This document shows positions 17,957 through 27,660 of a stretch of DNA of 64,000 nt, piece by piece; position 1 is the first letter of the stretch, and every line of letters begins with the position of its first letter. The stretch is from Caldalkalibacillus mannanilyticus JCM 10596 (GTDB lineage: Bacteria > Bacillota > Bacilli > Caldalkalibacillales > JCM-10596), in assembly GCF_000615945.1 (NCBI RefSeq), contig NZ_BAMO01000004.1, positions 114,324-178,323 of the forward strand, given 5' to 3'. Made by a program: the position numbers and the translations under genes. A model generated the notes under the pieces. It did not search any database. It saw nothing but the letters and a program-made list of their open reading frames with translations, and had not been told where the DNA came from.

Positions 17957-18140
17957 GTTCTATAAAAGCAGGTTTCCTGGCTTACGCTTCATTTTACTCT
18001 TGTCCCTTCCCGGTTATTGACCAGTGGTTTACGACAATTTCATCTGCGTTTACAGTAGCGGGGGCTGCATCGGACTCTCACCGATTTCCCTATTATCCTA
18101 TTTCTAAATACTCCATTAGAAAAGGCACTCCTATAGATCT
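17957..18140 (-). ncRNA. cobalamin riboswitch
   Basis: On the minus strand the B12-box AGCCAGGAAACCTGC is perfect (17982-17968). It is preceded by the conserved core GGTGAGAGTCCGATGCAGC and CCCGCTACTGTAA. The closing P1 helix is CTATAGA near 18137 with TTATAGAA near 17960. It will bind adenosylcobalamin and repress the btuF-btuC-btuD-ferredoxin operon downstream. This and the hairpin account for most of the 595-base gap between 17668 and 18262. Confidence 0.95.
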
Positions 18141-18262
18141 GTATTCAGTTTTTCCTCATTTAGAATATACTAAACTAGTTAAAATAACAACCTCTTTTTC
18201 AGTAGGGTTGACTCTCACGTTCTATTACTTAAAAATTACTGTTTTTAACGAGGAACTCATCA

Positions 18263-18898
18263 TTAAGAGCTTTCGGGTACGTCCTCTTTAAAATGACTGA
18301 TATCTGCATGGAGGATAATCTCTGAACCTCCTTCTGTCCATTCTATTTTACATAAACAGGTGGGATGAATATAAGGTGGGTTCCAGATCTTATCTAAGGG
18401 CCGATTCTCGAAGTATGCCATTAACAGTTTGATGACAACCGTGTGCGAAACAACACCAATGACCTGACCTTGATGTCTTGCTATAATCTCTCTCAATTTC
18501 AGAAGAGCGCGCTCCTGTACCTGCTCAAATCTCTCACTATTCTCTACTTGAAATTGACTCGGAGCCTCCCAAAAACGTCTAAATTGTTCTGGGTCCATTG
18601 CTTCTGCTGACGCTTGTGTAAGTCCTTCCCAGACGCCTAAATTCATTTCTTTAAGCTCATCGCATCTTACTATCTCTATTTTTCGCCCGTGGCAGACTAA
18701 CTCTGCTGTTTGGTACGCTCGATCACTTGAACTACAATAGATGATTTCCAGAGGTTCTTCCAATAGGGCTTCTCCTAACCACATCGATTGTTTCTTTCCT
18801 AACTCTGTTAATGGAGAATCCAGATGTCCTTGTAATTTCTTTTGTGTATTCCAAACGGTTTCCCCATGTCTTATTAAATACAAGGTGGTCTTGCTCAT
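18263..18898 (-). CDS. histidine phosphatase family protein
   Basis: A 211-aa phosphatase. LIRHGETVWN (residues 8-17) has the RHG catalytic motif; the second histidine is in VVSHTVVIK. The family includes alpha-ribazole phosphatase CobC, and a riboswitch-controlled B12 uptake operon lies directly downstream, so a role in corrinoid salvage is plausible. General phosphoglycerate-mutase-like phosphatases look the same, so I give no symbol. Its start is one base from the RidA stop, suggesting co-transcription. Confidence 0.85.
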   Translation of the reverse strand: MSKTTLYLIRHGETVWNTQKKLQGHLDSPLTELGKKQSMWLGEALLEEPLEIIYCSSSDRAYQTAELVCHGRKIEIVRCDELKEMNLGVWEGLTQASAEAMDPEQFRRFWEAPSQFQVENSERFEQVQERALLKLREIIARHQGQVIGVVSHTVVIKLLMAYFENRPLDKIWNPPYIHPTCLCKIEWTEGGSEIILHADISHFKEDVPESS

Positions 18899-18899
18899 C

Positions 18900-19298
18900 T
18901 TACTCCTCCTGTTCTGAAATAATGGCTTGAGCTTCTATCTCAACCAACAATTCTGGGTGAATGAGTGCCTTTACTTCAACCATGGTGGCCACAGGTCTAC
19001 AATCTCTGAAAAACTCTCCGTGTGCCTTTCCAATCTCTTCCCATTGGGCAATATCTGTTACATACATACGCGTTCTCACAACATCATCTAGCGTAGCCCC
19101 TACTTGATGAAGCGCATCTTGTATGGTTAGAAAAATATGCTTTGTTTGAGCATAGGCATCCCCTTTTCCCACGACTTCTCCATCGCTCATAGCCGTCGTT
19201 CCTGCTACCTCAATCAGGTTGCCTACTTTAATAGCTCTGCAATAGCCTACGATGGGCTCCCAAGGTGAACCTGTTGACACTCGTATTCTCTCTGTCAT
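18900..19298 (-). CDS. RidA family protein
   Basis: A 132-aa protein of the RidA/YjgF/UK114 family. The C-terminal motif RPVATMVEVKALIHPELLVEIEA contains the family arginine and the Glu that close the active site. RidA proteins hydrolyse reactive enamines/imines from PLP enzymes. The N-terminal REV/IST region is less canonical, so a substrate-divergent subfamily is possible. It is followed within one base by the phosphatase gene. Confidence 0.9.
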   Translation of the reverse strand: MTERIRVSTGSPWEPIVGYCRAIKVGNLIEVAGTTAMSDGEVVGKGDAYAQTKHIFLTIQDALHQVGATLDDVVRTRMYVTDIAQWEEIGKAHGEFFRDCRPVATMVEVKALIHPELLVEIEAQAIISEQEE

Positions 19299-19321
19299 GT
19301 CCTGCCTCCTCTCTCATATCA

Positions 19322-20035
19322 TTAAATTATACTAGATAAATGCTTAACAAGAGCTTCTGTCTGAGAGAAGAACGGCGAATGATCTGTATCTAAGGTCAGA
19401 ACCTGTTGAAATGAATTATTTTCTTGAAGCTCTCGTTGAAATTGAAGGGATATCGCTTGATCTTTCAGGGTCTCAATATATATTTTCGGAACTCTTCCGA
19501 AATTTTCTTCGGTAATCTCGATAGGTGTCAGGAGAGGAGCGACGGGTTGTGAACAGAGTAATCTTAATGAATCTGTGGCATCTTGTTGAGAACATTCACC
19601 ATAAAAACGGTCTTTTGTTTTTGTCTGATCTAGTGTTAAGAAGGTTTGATCCTCACTCACCAAAATCGGTAAAGGCTGTAGATACTTATCCTGTTCAAGC
19701 GTCTGTATCAAGGATGCACCATTTTGAGGAATTGAAGCACATAAATAAACGAGGGTTCGAATCTTACTAGGGCGATACTCAGCTACTTGTGTAATCACCA
19801 TTCCTCCCATACTATGTCCAACTAAGATCACAGGCTCTTGCTCCTGATCAAGTACCTTGCACACACAATCAACATAATCCTTCAGGGTAACTTGTGAAGG
19901 GGGCGTTTGATCCATACCATGGCTTGGTAGATCTAAGCTAACAGCACGATGTCCAGCTTCCTCTAACTTTTTACTCACCTTACTCCACACCCAACCTCCA
20001 TGAAAAGCCCCATGAACGAAAACAAACGTACTCAT
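19322..20035 (-). CDS. alpha/beta hydrolase (esterase)
   Basis: A 237-aa alpha/beta hydrolase. It has an oxyanion motif FVHGAFHGGWVW near the N-terminus, the nucleophile elbow GHSMGG (Ser about residue 80) and a C-terminal DTDHSPFFS with the catalytic histidine. It resembles the plant-type methyl-ester esterase/EstC group. Substrate unknown. TTG ATG at the start; the ATG is preferred. Confidence 0.85.
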   Translation of the reverse strand: MSTFVFVHGAFHGGWVWSKVSKKLEEAGHRAVSLDLPSHGMDQTPPSQVTLKDYVDCVCKVLDQEQEPVILVGHSMGGMVITQVAEYRPSKIRTLVYLCASIPQNGASLIQTLEQDKYLQPLPILVSEDQTFLTLDQTKTKDRFYGECSQQDATDSLRLLCSQPVAPLLTPIEITEENFGRVPKIYIETLKDQAISLQFQRELQENNSFQQVLTLDTDHSPFFSQTEALVKHLSSII

Positions 20036-20080
20036 CAATCACACTCTCCCTTTTTAGTTTTTATTTTTTTTACGCCCTAA

Positions 20081-20644
20081 TTATCCATGTTGTTCAGCTT
20101 TCCCTAACGGAGTTACGATTCCGTCCAAGCTCACACTATTTTTTGATACTTGGTACTCCTTGATCTCTTCTTCTTTTTTCTTAGTAGCCCATAATCTTAA
20201 GGTCTCACGCTCTCCTTCATAAGAATAGAACGGAATGCTATAACCACATGAAGTTTGTACACCGTGAATCGTTGCACAAATAATTTGGCGAATTCCAGGT
20301 ATCACATCGAATTCTTTTATCAACTCATCCCATCTTTCGGAGCCTGGTAATACGACACTTCCTTTTCCATATAACCTCATGATCATCGGAGGACCTTCGA
20401 ATGCTACAAACATAAAGGTAATTCTACCATTCTCATCTATATGAGCACTTGTTTCATTTCCGCTTCCAGTTAAATCTAAATAAGCCACTTCGGTTGAAGA
20501 TAAGATTCGAAATGAATCATAGCCTTTGGGAGACAAATTGACATGACCCTCTTCAGCTAAAGGGGCTGAACCAACAAAAAAGATACGCTGCCTTTTAAGA
20601 AACTCTTCATGCTCTGGGAGGATTGAATCAAACATTTTCCCCAT
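20081..20644 (-). CDS. pyridoxamine 5'-phosphate oxidase-family flavin-binding protein
   Basis: A 187-aa split-barrel protein. GHVNLSPKGYDSFRIL and YLDLTGSGNETSAHI are the characteristic blocks of the putative FMN/F420-binding PNPOx-like family. It is not PdxH. It lies upstream of the hydrolase in the same orientation. Complete. Confidence 0.8.
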   Translation of the reverse strand: MGKMFDSILPEHEEFLKRQRIFFVGSAPLAEEGHVNLSPKGYDSFRILSSTEVAYLDLTGSGNETSAHIDENGRITFMFVAFEGPPMIMRLYGKGSVVLPGSERWDELIKEFDVIPGIRQIICATIHGVQTSCGYSIPFYSYEGERETLRLWATKKKEEEIKEYQVSKNSVSLDGIVTPLGKAEQHG

Positions 20645-20845
20645 TTTCTCACTCTCCTTCTTATTCTATCCATATTATACCACACTCTCTAGTAGCGTCG
20701 AATAGAAATGATTTTCGATCAATCTATTTAATGCGAATATTCGTTTGTAACAAAACTCACAAAACCTTCATTATTTTTATATATATTCCTCTATAAAAAT
20801 ATGGTAAAATTAAACTTGTTTTATTTTGAAAGGAGTTCCATACAT

Positions 20846-21679
20846 ATGAGTATTATTGAAGCATTAATACTAGGTATTGTTCAAGGCATCACCGAATTTC
20901 TGCCGATATCTAGTACAGCACACATCATCATTACTTCCATGCTCTTTGACTTAACATTTGAAGGATATGCGTTCGAAATCCTACTTCATCTCGGATCTGT
21001 ATTAGCTGTTATGATCTATTTTCGAAAGGATTTAATCGAGCTGATCAAGGGTTTTTTCGGATATTTCACTAACAAATCACCAGAAAACAAAGTACATTTC
21101 AGGTTCTCCATCTACATCATCGTAGCGACGATCATTACTGGAGTATTAGGAGTTCTATTAAAAGATTACTTTACGGAATCTCTTAAAACGCCTCCTGTAA
21201 TTGCCCTTTCCTTGACCATGACGGGTTTGTTTCTTATTTTTATTGAGAGATTTCATAAATATGGGAATACGAATGAAAGTACCATGGGCTTGAAAGAAAC
21301 GATCCTTGTAGGTTTGGGGCAAGCTGTGGCTATTTTCCCAGGAATTTCACGTTCAGGCTCAACCCTTGTCGCTGCACTTTGGTCAGGTTTAAACAAAGAA
21401 ACAGCGGTCAGATTTTCCTTTCTACTTTCAATTCCAGTTATCTTGGGATCTACGCTCTTGGAATTAAGAGGAGAATCATTAGAAGCTCTTACTACACATG
21501 GTATAGTTCCATTACTTGTTTCCTTTATTGCCTCTTTTATTTTCTCAATATTGGGGATCATATGGTTAATCGATTTTCTGAAGAAGAGTAAATTAATTTA
21601 CTTTGCTATCTATTGCTTTATTCTAGCTGCTTTTGTTTATTTTTATCTAGATCCAAATACCATTATGGCTTTTGAATAA
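20846..21679 (+). CDS. uppP: undecaprenyl-diphosphatase
   Basis: A 277-aa polytopic protein of the BacA/UppP family. Both family motifs are present: GITEFLPISSTAH (active-site Glu/Ser) and FPGISRSGSTL (catalytic Arg). It dephosphorylates undecaprenyl diphosphate at the membrane for cell-wall recycling, and its overproduction gives bacitracin tolerance. The ATG at 20846 follows AAAGGAG. It stands alone between a divergent gene and a strong terminator. Confidence 0.95.
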   Translation: MSIIEALILGIVQGITEFLPISSTAHIIITSMLFDLTFEGYAFEILLHLGSVLAVMIYFRKDLIELIKGFFGYFTNKSPENKVHFRFSIYIIVATIITGVLGVLLKDYFTESLKTPPVIALSLTMTGLFLIFIERFHKYGNTNESTMGLKETILVGLGQAVAIFPGISRSGSTLVAALWSGLNKETAVRFSFLLSIPVILGSTLLELRGESLEALTTHGIVPLLVSFIASFIFSILGIIWLIDFLKKSKLIYFAIYCFILAAFVYFYLDPNTIMAFE

Positions 21680-21710
21680 TTCTTAAATAACAAGAGAAAA
21701 AGCTGGCTGG

Positions 21711-21757
21711 TTTAGTCACATGGTGACAAAAACCAGCCAGCTTTTTTGCTTTTAATG
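21711..21757. terminator. terminator after uppP
   Basis: AAAAAGCTGGCTGGTTT and AAAACCAGCCAGCTTTTTT form a long GC-rich stem with T-run on both strands, serving both uppP and the convergent GerM-type gene. Confidence 0.9.
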
Positions 21758-21784
21758 CTGCGTATTCTCTATAAATATGCTCTA

Positions 21785-22368
21785 TTATTGGTTCTGATAA
21801 ATGATCTCATCCTTGGTAAACGGCTTATCGATTGATACATGTCCCGCAAGAGTTTCTTGGATTTGCCCATCAATCGTTAGTTGAATTTCTTCTACTCCTT
21901 CAATCTGCGCATAGGTTTGAATCAAGGATTGCACTGCCATGCTTCCCCGGTTGATCCTAATGAGATATCGACAGGTAGTGAAAGATCAAGAGTTAATAAA
22001 CGATCGTTCAATGAAGCTTTCTTCAACTCCACCCCTTGCCACAAATCAATGAGCTGTTCATCTAACGGGTTTTGAAGAGCATCCCATACTTTAGATATCA
22101 AATCTTCTGTACCCAGATACTGAATTTCCTGTTCTTCCTTCACAATATTCATGAGTTGATCATCTGAATAAAAGATTGATATGGTTAATGATGTCAGTTC
22201 AGGCTTTGCTGCTTCCGTATCCTCATTCCCAACATCCTCTTGATTCTCATTCGAGCTTTCGGAAGGGTCCACCTTCTTCTCTGTAGATAAACTTCCACAT
22301 GCCGTCATCGTAATCATTAGAAGTAAAATAGCTGCAACAGTAAAGAGTATTCTAACTTTAGGTTTCAT
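21785..22368 (-). pseudogene. GerM-domain lipoprotein, frameshifted near 21940
   Basis: Signal peptide with lipobox MTAC, an acidic linker, then a GerM domain (LTISIFYSDDQLM; LLTLDLSLPVDISLGSTGEA). The frame is lost at GEA; the next frame gives MAVQSLIQTYAQIEGVEEIQ and runs to a stop at 21785 (END: IYQNQ). One missing A (GCAATG to GCATG) explains it. GerM proteins function in spore cortex and germination. It starts 5 bases after the upstream amidase stop codon, so both are co-transcribed. ATG at 22368 behind GGAAGTGAT. Confidence 0.75.
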
Positions 22369-22373
22369 ATTGA

Positions 22374-24005
22374 TCACTTCCTATTCAAATATTCTTTCAG
22401 GGCATCGTACATCGCTTTAGCTACTCGATCCTGAAAAGCAGAATCCATCATTGCTTTTTCTTCATCAGGGTTACTAATAAATCCAATTTCGATTAAGGTA
22501 GAAACCATATTTGTTTCCCTTAAAACCTTAAAGTTGGCTTGTTTGAGTCCACGGTCATTAAACTTTGTAGCGGCAATTAGATGTTTGTGGACAATCTCAC
22601 CGAATGTTTTGTCCCCGTTTAAATGAATATAGGTTTCCGTTCCTCCTACAGTCGGTCTATCCTTTATAGAATTCGCATGTACAGACATAAATATATCCGC
22701 ATTAGCATCATTCGCCATTTTCACACGGTCATCTAGGGTAGGAAAAGTATCATCCCGACGAGTGGCTAACACATCAACGTCTGGATCTTCCTCTAATAGC
22801 TTAATGATTTTCAAGGATATATCAAGAACAATCTTGGCTTCTGTCGTCAGTTTACCTAAAGCTCCTGGATCTCTTCCACCATGTCCAGCATCAATAACAA
22901 TTAGAGTTCTTTTTAGCTCTACTTTGGCTTGTAGCTGCTGATTCACATGATCAAATGAAACTTTAGATTTATCGCTTAAATCAAAGACAATCCTAACTGT
23001 GTGTGGCGAAACGCTGCTTTGTGCCACTCGAACTTGTCTGACTGTATCAAACTGAAGCGGTAAAATAGTTTCGGTACCCTGCGTTGGTTTTAGATTGTCT
23101 GCTAATACTGTATGTGGGAGATCAATCACCAAACGATGAGGGGATTCTAAAAAGAAGTGGTTATAACTTCCTGTTCCCAGGAAAGATAAATCAAATGTAA
23201 ACTTCCCATTTTCGAAGGATACATTTCTTAGCTCGTTTAGTTCACTCACTATTTTTATTTCCTTATTTGCTTCATTATACTCGGTTGTTGTTCCAAGTAA
23301 TGAATCCACCAATTCATATGAAACCATCCTAACTCCGTCAAACGTAACAATATCCCCGAGAGCTAACCTTTTTTTAGATTGATCATGGGTAGTGCCTGAA
23401 GCATGTAAGCCCATCTTAGAGGTAAAAGAAATATGATCGCCTGTGGTTGTAAATTCGATATTTAATCGCTTGGCGATTTCAAAAATGGGAACATATATTT
23501 TGTCATTCATAAGAACCGGTTGAAAAGGCTTTTGTAATGCTTGTCCATTTAAAGTTAAAGTAATAGGTTTAGAAATTGTAACTAACCTTTCATTCGCTTG
23601 CCAAGCCACACTTAAACCCAATTGTTCACTCACAAAACGAATAGGAACTAACGTTCTCCCCTGTTCTGTAAAAGGAGCTACATCCATTGTTTGATTCCTT
23701 CCATTAACTTGAAGCTGTTTACTGCCTAACTTCATCGTAATGGTGTTAGAACCTTGTTTAATTTCAATAGTAGACGTTGCTTGAAAATACTGTACATTTG
23801 CTCCCATTTTTTCTGCAATAAACCTCAACGGAACGAACGTTCTCCCATTGCTGATCTTTGCTGGGACCTCTGGTTCTTCAATTTTCCCCTCAATCATCAG
23901 CTGTACAATCTGTGATTGAGTATTCGCATTCGCCTCCATTGTCCCTACATTAAAAACACTTGCCACGATGATGAATAACATCCCAGTCAAAAACCACTTT
24001 TTCAC
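22374..24005 (-). CDS. N-acetylmuramoyl-L-alanine amidase with copper-amine-oxidase-like N-terminal repeats and AMIN domain
   Basis: A 543-aa secreted enzyme. After a signal peptide come copper-amine-oxidase-like N-domain repeats (NGRTFVPLRFIAEKMGA; QGRTLVPIRFVSEQLGL), an AMIN domain (HRLVIDLPHTVL) and an Amidase_3 domain. The last carries zinc ligands in VIDAGHGGRDPGA, VHANS and the catalytic Glu in LIEIGFISNPDEE. It cleaves the peptidoglycan stem. GTG at 24005 follows GGAGAGGGG. The longer start at 24047 lies inside dispersed repeat copy B and is rejected. It is followed by the GerM-type gene, suggesting a sporulation or wall-remodelling unit. Confidence 0.9.
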   Translation of the reverse strand: MKKWFLTGMLFIIVASVFNVGTMEANANTQSQIVQLMIEGKIEEPEVPAKISNGRTFVPLRFIAEKMGANVQYFQATSTIEIKQGSNTITMKLGSKQLQVNGRNQTMDVAPFTEQGRTLVPIRFVSEQLGLSVAWQANERLVTISKPITLTLNGQALQKPFQPVLMNDKIYVPIFEIAKRLNIEFTTTGDHISFTSKMGLHASGTTHDQSKKRLALGDIVTFDGVRMVSYELVDSLLGTTTEYNEANKEIKIVSELNELRNVSFENGKFTFDLSFLGTGSYNHFFLESPHRLVIDLPHTVLADNLKPTQGTETILPLQFDTVRQVRVAQSSVSPHTVRIVFDLSDKSKVSFDHVNQQLQAKVELKRTLIVIDAGHGGRDPGALGKLTTEAKIVLDISLKIIKLLEEDPDVDVLATRRDDTFPTLDDRVKMANDANADIFMSVHANSIKDRPTVGGTETYIHLNGDKTFGEIVHKHLIAATKFNDRGLKQANFKVLRETNMVSTLIEIGFISNPDEEKAMMDSAFQDRVAKAMYDALKEYLNRK

Positions 24006-24029
24006 ATTATGTACCCCTCTCCAAATAAC

Positions 24030-24077
24030 GATAAAGTAGACTTCCATCAGATAGTTTTTAATTCACTTAATGGCTAC
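24030..24077. repeat. dispersed intergenic repeat, copy B
   Basis: ATAAAGTAGACTTCCATCAG is identical to copy A, followed by a CACTTAATGGCTA block at nearly the same distance. It lies directly upstream of the amidase ribosome binding site on the minus strand. Confidence 0.65.
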
Positions 24078-24224
24078 ACACTTATCCACTATCAATATTT
24101 GACGATAATAACGGGAAAAAGTTTTACAAAAAACATCAAAAAATGATAAATAGGATAAAAGTCGGATACAAAGATTCAGAAAAAAGTAAAAAGAGATTGA
24201 AAATTCAATCTCTGTACGAAGAAT

Positions 24225-24458
24225 CTAATGTTTTTTTCTGTTTTCTTTCGCATGTTTAAGCTTAATAGGTGTAACGTCTTGACCCTCTTCATCCACTATT
24301 TTAATACTTAATAAATTATTTTTTAAGGATTTGCGTACTGAAGAGATATACTCTTCTCGAAGCACTTTCTGCTCTCTCTTTTCTTCCTCAGTTAAAGTAG
24401 ATACCTTCGACTTCTGAGACAGCTCATTAATCCTGTCAATCTTCTCTTTCGATAACAC
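24225..24458 (-). CDS. DUF896 protein (YnzC-like)
   Basis: A 77-aa charged protein, IDRINELSQKSKVSTLTEEE..QKVLREEYISSVRKS, the DUF896 signature. In Bacillus the homologue YnzC lies in the SOS-controlled yneA operon; the same arrangement is seen here. GTG start at 24458 follows AAGGAGATT. Function unknown. Confidence 0.9.
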   Translation of the reverse strand: MLSKEKIDRINELSQKSKVSTLTEEEKREQKVLREEYISSVRKSLKNNLLSIKIVDEEGQDVTPIKLKHAKENRKKH

Positions 24459-24601
24459 TGCAATCTCCTTCCGTGAACCATTATCACATATTTTTTCTCT
24501 TAATCATATTATAGCCTTTTAGAAGAAAAATAAAGCAATAATGCCTAGTTTAGAAGAAAAACAGTGTCATTTTATCAAAAAATAAGTCGTTATGTATTTT
24601 T

Positions 24602-24898
24602 TTACTGCTCTGCTACAAGCACAACAAGGGTTTGTCCTGGATAGATCATTACATTATCTAGATTATTCACTTTTTGTACATGATAAATATATTCTTGTAT
24701 CGATACGCCTGATTCTAGATAGTATTGGCTAGCAATGGACCAAAGAGTATCTCCTTCATTCACCCTAATTTCTTGCATTTCATACGATTCTTGATTGGCA
24801 TAAACTTGATCTACAGTAAAAAGTGCACCTACAATTAACAGTAAAAACAGCAAAAAATATGAATATTCTCTTGTTTTATTAAAAATAATGATCATCAT
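24602..24898 (-). CDS. yneA: cell division suppressor YneA
   Basis: A 98-aa protein with one N-terminal membrane segment and a C-terminal LysM domain (VNEGDTLWSIASQYY; NLDNVMIYPGQTLVV). YneA blocks septation during the SOS response by acting at the division site. It is divergent from lexA, with LexA boxes between. The ATG at 24898 follows GAGGTGAG. Length matches Bacillus YneA (about 105 aa). Confidence 0.9.
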   Translation of the reverse strand: MMIIIFNKTREYSYFLLFLLLIVGALFTVDQVYANQESYEMQEIRVNEGDTLWSIASQYYLESGVSIQEYIYHVQKVNNLDNVMIYPGQTLVVLVAEQ

Positions 24899-24909
24899 TT
24901 CACTCACCT

Positions 24910-25012
24910 CAAACGTTTGTTCTTATATTTTGAATTATAAAGGGAACATACATTCCTGTCAATAAGATTATTCGAACTTATGTTTGTTCTTATTTTTGTT
25001 CTGTGTTATAAT
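24910..25012. promoter_or_regulatory. SOS (LexA) operator region between yneA and lexA
   Basis: CGAACTTATGTTTG (24973-24986) matches the Bacillus SOS box CGAAC-N4-GTTCG in 13 of the expected pattern's key positions; two weaker boxes lie at 24942-24955 (GGAACATACATTCC) and 24910-24923 (CAAACGTTTGTTCT). The lexA promoter is TTGTTC - 17 - TATAAT (24984-25012), its -35 overlapping the best box. Confidence 0.8.
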
Positions 25013-25049
25013 TCAGGTAAATTATTCTAGTAAAAATTGAGGTGAACTC

Positions 25050-25673
25050 ATGTCTAACTTATCTAAAAGACAACATGCTATATTGGAGTTTATAAAAACA
25101 GAAGTTAGAGAAAAAGGCTATCCACCTTCTGTAAGGGAGATTGGTGAGGCAGTTGGTCTTGCTTCTAGTTCTACTGTTCATGGACATCTAGCAAGACTGG
25201 AGAAGAAAGGATATATTCGTAGAGACCCTACTAAGCCACGGGCTATTGAGATTCTTGAAGATGACCTCTATGGAATGAATCAGCCTATTTCTATGATCCA
25301 AGTTCCTGTTTTAGGAAAAGTAACAGCAGGTGAACCGATTACAGCTATCGAGAATGTAGAGGAATATTTCCCTTTACCTGAAAGATACGGATCGGCAGAT
25401 GATAATATTTACATGCTAGTGGTTCAAGGTGACAGTATGATCGAGGCGGGAATCTTCGACCGAGATTATGTCATCGTAAAGCAGCAAAATGTTGCCAAAA
25501 ATGGTGAGATTGTCGTAGCCATGACGGAAGAGGGCGAAGCAACGGTCAAGCGCTTTTTTAAGGAGAAAAATTATTTTAGACTGCAACCAGAAAATCCTTC
25601 TTTAGAACCGATTATTTTAAGTGAAGTAACCATTCTAGGAAAAGTTATTGGAGTCTTTCGGGATATCCACTAA
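25050..25673 (+). CDS. lexA: SOS repressor LexA
   Basis: A 207-aa protein: winged HTH DNA-binding domain (residues 1-65, [21 protein letters not shown]), autocleavage site Ala93-Gly94 in VTAGEPI, catalytic Ser129 in QGDSM and Lys167 in ATVKRFF. RecA-stimulated self-cleavage relieves repression of SOS genes, including itself and yneA. The ATG follows GAGGTGAAC. Followed by a terminator. Confidence 0.98.
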   Translation: MSNLSKRQHAILEFIKTEVREKGYPPSVREIGEAVGLASSSTVHGHLARLEKKGYIRRDPTKPRAIEILEDDLYGMNQPISMIQVPVLGKVTAGEPITAIENVEEYFPLPERYGSADDNIYMLVVQGDSMIEAGIFDRDYVIVKQQNVAKNGEIVVAMTEEGEATVKRFFKEKNYFRLQPENPSLEPIILSEVTILGKVIGVFRDIH

Positions 25674-25719
25674 AAAACCCTACTCCAAATAGACTAACCT
25701 AAAGTTATTGAAACACTAT

Positions 25720-25773
25720 AAAACACCTTCAAAGTGGTACACTTATAAAAAGTGATAATTTGAAGGTGTTTTT
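25720..25773 (+). terminator. terminator after lexA
   Basis: AAAACACCTTCAAA and TTTGAAGGTGTTTTT pair around a 25-base loop. Confidence 0.8.
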
Positions 25774-25838
25774 GTATGGGCAAAAACGCGTATTCACGGT
25801 TTATATTTTTAGAGAAAAGCTTAAGGAGTGAATTACCA

Positions 25839-26186
25839 TTGAAACAATATAAAGTGGTTAGCAGTCATGTATCAAATTACCCAGATCCTATAGTCTTAAA
25901 AAAAAATCAAGAAGTTTATTACGGAGAAGAAGATACACAGTTCCCTAACTGGATTTTTTGTAAATCCATTACCACAGGTAAAAAAGGCTGGGTACCAAAG
26001 CAAATTTTAACCTCTCCAAATACTTTAGGAATAGCAAAAGTAAGCAAAGATTATTCTGCTCATGAATTAACTATTGATCATGGCGAAATATTATATGGAT
26101 TGGAACATTTGAATGATTGGACATACTGCAAGACTAAGAGTGGAGAATTTGGATGGATTCCAACCTTCTGTTTGTCTGCCATATAA
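25839..26186 (+). CDS. protein with two SH3-like domains
   Basis: About 115 aa with two SH3-like repeats, the first ending KKGWVPKQIL and the second ending EFGWIPTFCL. There is no signal peptide. Such proteins are thought to bind peptides or wall fragments; the role is unknown. I choose the TTG at 25839, preceded by AAGGAG, over the ATG at 25776, which lies directly at the foot of the lexA terminator and would require its stem as ribosome binding site. Confidence 0.65.
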   Translation: MKQYKVVSSHVSNYPDPIVLKKNQEVYYGEEDTQFPNWIFCKSITTGKKGWVPKQILTSPNTLGIAKVSKDYSAHELTIDHGEILYGLEHLNDWTYCKTKSGEFGWIPTFCLSAI

Positions 26187-26202
26187 AGTTCCAAAAAAAG
26201 AT

Positions 26203-26244
26203 CAGGCTACCACACACCAATAAAAACTTGGTAGTATGGTAGCC
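26203..26244. terminator. hairpin between convergent SH3 gene and glnA
   Basis: GGCTACCA and TGGTAGCC (with further imperfect pairing) flank a central loop, and A/T-rich sequence lies on both sides. Confidence 0.55.
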
Positions 26245-26264
26245 ATTTATTTCATGTATAAATT

Positions 26265-27602
26265 CTAGTACATCGCTAGATACTGATCTCTTTCCCAAGG
26301 ATGAACCTGGGTTCTGAACATATCCCATTCTATTTCTTTTGCTTCTACAAAGTGAGTAATCGCATGCTCTCCAAGAGCCTCGATGATCACAGGATTACTC
26401 TTAAGCTCTTCGATCGCTTCTTTTAAAGTAGATGGCAAGCTTTCAATTCCTGCTTCTTTACGATCTTCTTCATTCATAATGTAGATGTTTCGATTCGTTG
26501 GAGGAACCAATTTCAATTTGTTTCGAATACCGTCAAGCCCAGCAGCTAACATAACCGCTAATGCTAAATATGGATTTGCAGCCGGATCTGGATTACGCAC
26601 TTCAATACGTGTACTTAAGCCTCTAGATGCAGGAATACGAACAAGTGGGCTTCTGTTTTTAGCTGACCATGCTACATAGCAAGGAGCCTCATATCCAGGT
26701 ACTAAACGTTTGTAAGAGTTAACCGTAGGATTTGTGATGGCAGCAAAGGATCTAGCATGTTTTAACAATCCTGCTAAGTAATGCTTTGCCGTTTCACTTA
26801 AGCCTAGCTCATCTGATTCATCATAGAACGAATTTTCTTTTCCGCTGAATAGTGATTGGTGACAGTGCATACCTGATCCATTCACACCATACAATGGCTT
26901 CGGCATAAATGTAGCATGAAGACCATGCTGTCTAGCAATACTCTTTACTACCAGTTTAAATGTCTGGATATAGTCTGCTGCTGTAACCGCATCTGTATAT
27001 TTAAAATCGATTTCATGCTGACCTGGAGCCACTTCATGGTGGGAAGCCTCAATTTCAAATCCCATACTTTCAAGAGTCAAAACGATATCTCGACGGCAAT
27101 TTTCACCGAGGTCTGTCGGAGCTAAGTCAAAGTAACCTCCCTTATCGTTTACATCTAAAGTAGGCTCACCGTTCTCATCTGTTTTAAATAAGAAAAACTC
27201 TGGCTCTGGACCTACATTCATAGCAGTAAAACCAAGGGCTTCAGCATCTTTTAATACTCTTTTTAATACGCCACGAGGGTCCCCTTCAAAAGGTGTTCCA
27301 TCTGGATTATAAATATCACAAATAAATCTGGCTACTTTCCCCTCACCTGTAGTCCAAGGGAAAATCATCCATGTATCTAGTTCTGGATAGAGATACATAT
27401 CAGATTCTTCAATACGTACAAAGCCTTCGATAGAAGAACCATCAAACATCATCTTATTATCCAATACCTTTGGTAGCTGACTAATAGGAACTTCCACGTT
27501 TTTAATAATTCCTAAAAGGTCTGTAAATTGCAAACGCAAGAAACGAACATTTTCTTCCTTCGCCATACGAATAATGTCTTCTTTAGAATAGTTTTTTCTC
27601 AC
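26265..27602 (-). CDS. glnA: glutamine synthetase, type I
   Basis: A 445-aa enzyme, nearly the length of the Bacillus GSI-alpha. [30 protein letters not shown] and the adenylylation-loop equivalent are in order. It makes glutamine from glutamate, ammonia and ATP. The GTG at 27602 follows AGGAGGAGA. It is the second gene of glnRA and in this lineage feedback-inhibited GlnA also controls GlnR and TnrA. Confidence 0.98.
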   Translation of the reverse strand: MRKNYSKEDIIRMAKEENVRFLRLQFTDLLGIIKNVEVPISQLPKVLDNKMMFDGSSIEGFVRIEESDMYLYPELDTWMIFPWTTGEGKVARFICDIYNPDGTPFEGDPRGVLKRVLKDAEALGFTAMNVGPEPEFFLFKTDENGEPTLDVNDKGGYFDLAPTDLGENCRRDIVLTLESMGFEIEASHHEVAPGQHEIDFKYTDAVTAADYIQTFKLVVKSIARQHGLHATFMPKPLYGVNGSGMHCHQSLFSGKENSFYDESDELGLSETAKHYLAGLLKHARSFAAITNPTVNSYKRLVPGYEAPCYVAWSAKNRSPLVRIPASRGLSTRIEVRNPDPAANPYLALAVMLAAGLDGIRNKLKLVPPTNRNIYIMNEEDRKEAGIESLPSTLKEAIEELKSNPVIIEALGEHAITHFVEAKEIEWDMFRTQVHPWERDQYLAMY

Positions 27603-27660
27603 TATGGTCTCCTCCTAAAATAAAAATATCTATTTTTATGAAAGCTTCATAAAAAACCAG

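Noticed and set aside
24005..24047. Longer start of the amidase within repeat copy B
   Set aside because: The upstream codons belong to the dispersed repeat and no signal peptide would result; the GTG at 24005 has a good ribosome binding site.
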